DNA from: Manduca sexta
Lineage: Eukaryota; Arthropoda; Insecta; Lepidoptera; Sphingidae
Assembly: GCF_014839805.1 (NCBI RefSeq)
Contig: NC_051124.1
Location: forward strand, 2,852,001 to 2,916,000
DNA: 64,000 bases
Direction of reading: 5' to 3'
The translations under genes were made by a program, and so were the position numbers. Under the pieces are notes generated by a model. That model was not told the DNA's origin and did not search any database. It saw nothing but the letters and a program-made list of their open reading frames with translations. Positions 58,552-64,000 of the stretch are shown piece after piece (within the stretch, counting starts at the first letter, position 1; every line of letters starts with the position of its first letter).

Positions 58552-60128
58552 ATAAAGATTTTTATTTGTATAATATTGACCATACTTGAATAAACATTAG
58601 CATTTTAAACAACCTATTGACAAACAATAATTATGTATCAAAATAATAAAGCTGAGATATCCTTGGTATCAGACAGTTGTTGGGATCGCATATTTAAACA
58701 CAAAACCGTTATTGTCTATATCCGGGACTCTTGGCCGATTGTACGCGGACATGCAAATGGGAACTGCAGAAAAAACTTAATAAGATGCGGTTGAAAGCAA
58801 AACAAGTAGTAGATTAATGGTTTGTATTGAAAATCACTACATAGCAGTATTTACCATACTATTAACCTGAAGATTTGCATTACATAGGCGAGTACAGTCG
58901 TCAGCAAAAACATTACTAGCAAGACAGAAAATATTTCGTCAGTAAAGTTAAAATATTTTAAATTTACTTTGAATCCGTAATATATGTAGATTTCATTGTC
59001 CTTAGCAGTTTAGTGAGGTCTAGTTGTTTTAATCATATTTTTTATCTTTTTGGTAACTTTTTTCAATAAAAAATAAATCCTCTTTGTTAAAGTTCCAACT
59101 AAAATCTAAAGGTTATTTACATATGTAAAATGAAATAGGAACATATTTCCAGTAAAGTCCATAAATATAAGCCGGAATTTGCAGTAAAACCAACATATGT
59201 TGCCACACAATTGTCTATTTTAATTTCTAATTTACTAATACAAAAACTTGTTTGTGGATTTGACAAATCGTCCGCGTGTATATTTTTGACGGCAACTGTA
59301 CTAAGTTGACTCCGCAACACGCATAATATTGACATTTTAGTCAAAAATCTTATGCGTATGTCTAGGTTTTATTTAAATCCAGGCCAACCGAGTTGTGAAA
59401 TAAATGACTCCTGACAAAATGTCACGGCGATGCAATTTTTCTAACATCACCAGGTGGTTTTATCCATTAAACATGGCATCAAATATGTGTGCGACAAAAA
59501 ATAATGTAGCTAGAGACAAGTCAATTCTTATTTTTAAATTTAAATATATTTATGGTATTATTTTTTCTATGCGGGCAGTTAAAACATATTTTAATTTTGG
59601 AACGCATATTTTTATTAGCTTTTATTTTATTTTTATTCAAATAGTTGAATTACTTATATAAACGTATTAAGTTTTCCGTGTGTATAAGACTGACGTTTCG
59701 GAATTTTTCGTCATTATGAAATTATGAATTTATTTTTCTGAAGGTATCGTAAGGCGTTCTTGAACATTACATTCATTGAATTAAATTACGTTCAACATAT
59801 TTTTTTTGTATCCATATTTAAAAAATATTGCATAAGTAGGTATCACGCATTTGTAGCAAGTAATCGAACTATAACACAAACACTTAAAGGTAAAAGGATA
59901 TAAGTACCATAAAAAGGCAATTTTGACCTTAACTCTATATATTTAAGAACCATCGAATGCAGAAGCACGTGGTCGCCAGGTGTGGTAGACAATGTTGTGT
60001 CTATACCACGAAACAATGGATTATTTTGACTCCCCCATATTGGAAGTGTTTGCACAGTTGGCGACAATCGCCCCTAGCGTTAGGGTATCATGATTGCTGT
60101 TTGACAAATTAACCGTGAACGAAATGAT
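58552..60128. other. Stretch with no gene recognised
   Basis: A+T-rich DNA; the open frames here (59117-59344, 59404-59661, 59843-60067) are low-complexity or lack supporting signals. Confidence 0.4.
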
Positions 60129-60195
60129 TTGAAAATGGAACAAGCCGGCCACTTTTTTTTACAAAGAAAATGTGGCCAGTCTGTTCTATTTTCAA
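60129..60195. repeat. Imperfect 24-bp inverted repeat
   Basis: TTGAAAATGGAACAAGCCGGCCAC at the left is matched by GTGGCCAGTCTGTTCTATTTTCAA at the right, with a few mismatches and a T-rich loop. Possibly a tiny MITE. Confidence 0.7.
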
Positions 60196-60436
60196 AAACA
60201 ATGTGTTAAGGAGTTTTTCTATAGAGATTGTATTTATATTAAAATTGCGTTTTATTTTACCATTAACACTTTTATAAACGAATAAAATTTCGCTCTATGT
60301 AGAAAATTAATAAATAATTTTGTATCTGCACCAGAGATGGCGGTTAAATACAAAAAACAGTTAACCTGGTGGGTGGTAAATTATTAAATTCAACAATAAA
60401 CTAATATAATAAAGTATACTAATACAAATGCCTTAT

Positions 60437-60540
60437 ACTGCGATATAGGAATAGGCTCGCCCACATCATAGGACGGATATGGCTCAGTGTAATGTGGGCG
60501 CCTAAGATTTACTTCTGCCCAACCCTTCAGTAATAAGCCG
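60437..60540 (+). mobile_element. SINE-2 body fragment
   Basis: GCGATATAGGAATAGGCTCG, CCCACATCATAGGACGG and ACTTCTGCCCAACCCTTCAG follow the SINE-2 body. The head is missing. Confidence 0.55.
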
Positions 60541-60964
60541 TGAATTTAAACAACAAAAGTGCCACATTAAAAACAATAATATTCATGTAAACTGTTCGTG
60601 GAACAACTACATGCGGTATACAAGACGGATATAAATGTACGGGAAGTTCTAAGAAACAAACCCCTTTGAATACTAATAATTTCATTTCATTACATTATTA
60701 CTACGCTGTGGGGTTTTCAGGGGTTTCGTTTTCATAATAACTTAGCCAGCATTGTATTTTGTTCAGAAACCCTATTTATTGTTATGATTTGAAATATATT
60801 TCGGGCATTTTCAATCTTGATCTTCTTTCTACCAAGAACAAACCCGTCAAAATACGTTATTCGTATGTTAAAAATCTCTTCTCTGATTTGTCAATTTTTG
60901 CGATGGATAGAAAGAGCGATTGAGATCGTTTATTAAAAAATATTTTTCTGAACATATTTATTAT

Positions 60965-62153
60965 CTACTAGCTTTTGCCCGCGGCTTCGCCCGCGTTATA
61001 AAGTTTTTCAGGCTAAAGTTTCCCGTTATAAAAGTAGTAGTTTCCCGGGAGCCTATGTTCTTCCCAGGGTCTCAAACTGTCTCCATACCAAATTTCATCT
61101 TAATACGTTGGGTAGTTTTTGAGTTTAACACGTTTAGGCAGACAGATGCAGCGGGGGACTTTGTTTTATAATATATTTTTTAGAACTTTTTAAGAGGAAC
61201 AATCCCGTCATACATCATTGTTGCATAACTTTAACCGTTTACGCAGCGCACGCTCCTATTGGTCATAGCGTGATGATATATAGCCTATAGCGCTCCACAA
61301 ATAAAGGGCTATCCAACACAAAACAATTTTTTCACTTCAAACCGGTAGTTCCTGAGATTAGCCATTACTGCTCCGCTCCTATTGGCCATAGCGTGATGAT
61401 ATATAGCCTATAGCACTCCACGAACAAAGGGCTATCCAACGCAAAAATAATTTTTCAGTTTCTACCGGTAGTTCCTGAGATTAGCCATTACTGCTCCGCT
61501 CCTATTGAATATAGCGTGATGATATATAGCCTATAGCACTTCACAAATAAAGGGCTATCCAGCGCAAAAATATTTTTTCAGTTTGGACCGCTAGTTCCTG
61601 AGATTACCCATTACTGCTCCGCTCCTATTGGGTATAGCGTGATGATATATAGCCTGTAGCACTCCACAAACAAAGGGCTATCCAACGCAAAAAGAATTTT
61701 TCAGTTTGTACCGGTAGTTCCTGAGATTAGCCATTACTGCTCCGCTCCTATTGGCCATAGCGTGATGATATATAGCCTATAGCACTCCACGAACAAAGGG
61801 CTATCCAACGCAAAAAGAATTTTTCAGTTTATACCGGTAGTTCCTGAGATTAGCCATTACTGCTCCGCTCCTATTGAATATAGCGTGATGATATATAGCC
61901 TATAGCACTTCACAAATAAAGGGCTATCCAGCGCAAAAATATTTTTTCAGTTTGGACCGCTAGTTCCTGAGATTACCCATTACTGCTCCGCTCCTATTGG
62001 GTATAGCGTGATGATATATAGCCTATAGCACTCCACAAACAAAGGGCTATCCAACGCAAAAAGAATTTTTCAGTTTGGACCGGTAGTTCCTGAGATTAGC
62101 GCGTTCAAACAAACAAACAAACTAACTCTTCAGCTTTATATAATAGTATAGAA
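60965..62153 (+). mobile_element. RTE-like non-LTR 3' region with expanded tail array
   Basis: Starts CTACTAGCTTTTGCCCGCGG, continues through TTCCCAGGGTCTCAAACTGT, CAGATGCAGCGGGGGACTTT and CTCCTATTGGTCATAGCG, and ends GCGCGTTCAAACAAACAAAC with a TATAATAGTATAGAAGT tail. This is the usual order of a lepidopteran RTE-like 3' end, except that the CTCCTATTGG...GAGATTAGC module is repeated seven times (see the array entry). No protein coding remains. Confidence 0.75.
61243..62103 (+). repeat. Tandem array of 123-bp units with trimeric higher order
   Basis: Seven units. After a diverged first unit (61243-61365), six exact 123-bp units start at 61366, 61489, 61612, 61735, 61858 and 61981. Units 1 and 4, 2 and 5, 3 and 6 pair up: 2 and 5 are identical by eye, and the others differ at two or three bases. 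Diagnostic bases are GGCCATAGC, GAATATAGC and GGGTATAGC in turn. So a 369-bp trimer was duplicated recently. Confidence 0.92.
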
Positions 62154-62159
62154 GTATAA

Positions 62160-62202
62160 TAATTTTGGGTATCTATATAGTATAGATAGATACCCAAAAT
62201 TA
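62160..62202. repeat. Perfect 17-bp inverted repeat (hairpin)
   Basis: TAATTTTGGGTATCTAT, 9-base spacer ATAGTATAG, exact complement. It begins 6 bp after the RTE-like tail. Confidence 0.88.
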
Positions 62203-64000
62203 AAAAAATGTAAAGAACAATCGGCGATTTGGTAAGAAATTTGCGAATTACTGAACAATTTAGCACTTGTACGTCCGTACGGCCGATACTACCAACAAAA
62301 TCAAATAATCCAAGTCCAAATTCATATCTCATGTGAAACGATTGAAGACCTCTGCCCTTTGATTTTTTACTGTAACACAAATGTCCACGGCAGCGGACGT
62401 GCAGCCATCAGTTATGCAACGGAGTAACGTATTCTAATTACCTATTTATACGTAAAGAAGCGGCAGTTAGTATAGGTTGATAGGCGACGCCAAGGCGCCC
62501 ACACGTCGCCGGCCAGGCGCGCGCCGTGCCGACGTGACTAATGCCGACGCTTACATCTCTTAAATCGATTACAACGTCTCGATATTATTCGGCTGTATGT
62601 TAATCGATTTTAATCCGACAATTTATATTAGCGTCAGTCAGTTATTTCCCTTCATTCTCAAAATCTACATTTTATTAAAACATTTGATTGAGTATGAGTA
62701 TTTGTAGTGTATAATTAAATGCATTTTTGTAGTGCGTCTATTTTATAGAAAGTTAATCGATGTAAATCGATTCCGTATGGATTCTAGCTTATCTGAGTGT
62801 TTCTAGAAAGCTGAGTTGTTGGAAGTGTTTATCGTTCAATTCAATCACATGTTTCCCGTGAATTTAGGTTTATCGTCGGTGGACCGCAGAAGTAATAAAT
62901 CAAAAAAATGCATACTGACCTTAAACATAACGTTGAAGGTCGCGATGAACGATAGGATCCTCGACGCTTTGTATTTTTTTTATAAGTAGAGATACGAGGC
63001 AGTTTAATTTGCAGCACTAACGATCTGATGGCAGAGAACCAATATGAAGTCCATCTTACTAAGATTTCGAGACGCTTGCACCTAAAATTCCCTTCAAGAT
63101 TCCTCATCGATATAAAATTTGCCGGTCTGCAACAAAATCAATCTACGACCAAGCGCCCAAGTTCACAGAACCTTCGGAATGTATTAATTTTCCCATTTCC
63201 ATAAAGTTTTAATAGAAAACGCAAAGGTTAGCGATATAGTGCCGTCCGTGGCGCCGGCTAATGTTTGCTGGGTGAAAGTCCGCGTCACGACTTCCCATAC
63301 ATTAGCCGTGCGACTGCACAACTGACATTTGCCACCAACTGACCACAGTTATGTCGCACAAACCGTAATGTCAAATCTTTACATTTTTTTAAAGGTTTTA
63401 ACCAGATATTACAAAAATTATAAAATAAAATGCTGTATTCATCACGTAGGCGAACATAGTGGCAATTATGATAAGTCAAGGTGCATGAGAATATTAAATT
63501 ATTACTTAATTAAAGTAGCTTATATAAACAAAGACAATTTATATTGAAAATTATTAAACGGGATAGTAAGGTATAGACCGGGTATCAGGACCAAATTGTG
63601 TTTCAAAAGGTATTACCAATTGGTAATAAGTCGTCTTATTTGAAATATGTGTGACAAGATGTCACAGCGTGCTTATTTATTAATACAAAAATAACATGCT
63701 AGTGTATGCATTAGAAACGTTTAAATTGCGTTGAGCGAAAAATATGATGTATTTCACATTGATCTTTTGCTATCTTACAGTTGATTGAGTAACTATCGCA
63801 TTAGCGCAAAATTTTTGCATGACAATCTTCCCAAGATCCGTTCTATGTAATGTTAGAATTCTTTGGTTTTAACTATAAATGTATTACTACTCATAAATGA
63901 CAGAACAGTGGTTAGTTGATATATTTTTTGCGGTACTCACGAGTGGGTTGCAAAATATTGACTACGATGTTAAGGTGTAATTAAAGATTTAAGTATATTT
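62203..64000. other. Right end of window, no gene recognised
   Basis: Two CpG-rich patches at 62460-62540 (CGTCGCCGGCCAGGCGCGCG) and 63235-63310 (GTCCGTGGCGCCGGC), otherwise A+T-rich. The acceptor-like CTATCTTACAG at 63779 leads into stops in all frames. It may be intronic or regulatory DNA of the 45.93-kb gene. Confidence 0.35.

Noticed and set aside
1..64000. CRISPR arrays, operons, phage or bacterial defence systems
   Set aside because: The window is insect-type nuclear DNA. Repeats are transposons and hairpins, with no regularly spaced short repeats and spacers.

Overview
The window looks like a low-gene-density stretch of an insect nuclear genome, most likely from a moth or butterfly. 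This rests on the repeats: several tRNA-derived SINEs and RTE-like 3' tails that I recognise from lepidopteran genomes, an A+T-rich background, and intron-containing genes with GTAAG/GTGAG donors. I cannot name the species. A 500-base block of N (12566-13065) marks an assembly gap.

Layout. 1-2500 holds the 5' part of a Ty1/copia retrotransposon on the minus strand: Gag, zinc knuckle, protease and integrase, then a frameshift before the reverse transcriptase. 2.5-7 kb is SINEs, a MITE and a retroposon tail. 7.8-9.9 kb holds the best gene evidence: two minus-strand exons that together encode most of a THAP zinc-finger domain, split by an intron at the same place and phase I recall for THAP1, with a 1-bp frameshift in the second exon. 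10-28 kb is mostly decayed repeats. Candidate first coding exons, each an ATG followed by a strong splice donor, occur at 28.33 kb (+), 39.3 kb (-) and 45.93 kb (+). The last lies in a CpG-rich, promoter-like block (about 43.4-46 kb) that may also fire a minus-strand transcript at 44.95 kb. The two plus-strand exons end in the same phase with the same last base, so they could be alternative first exons of one gene whose body lies beyond 64 kb.

Repeats dominate. SINE-A has at least nine copies, SINE-2 about eight, and a retroposon tail called family B about seven. There are RTE-like tails and several unnamed dispersed families (C to H). The most striking structures are a 526-bp TA-flanked element that is nearly all inverted repeat (51711-52236), a 123-bp tandem array organised as a duplicated trimer inside an RTE-like element (61.2-62.1 kb), and a perfect 22-bp hairpin abutting a retroposon (30560-30612).

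No complete host gene can be read here. Most short ORFs are chance or repeat-borne. The exon calls come from splice-site and frame reading only and need transcript evidence. I see no CRISPR array, operon, rRNA gene or free-standing tRNA gene.
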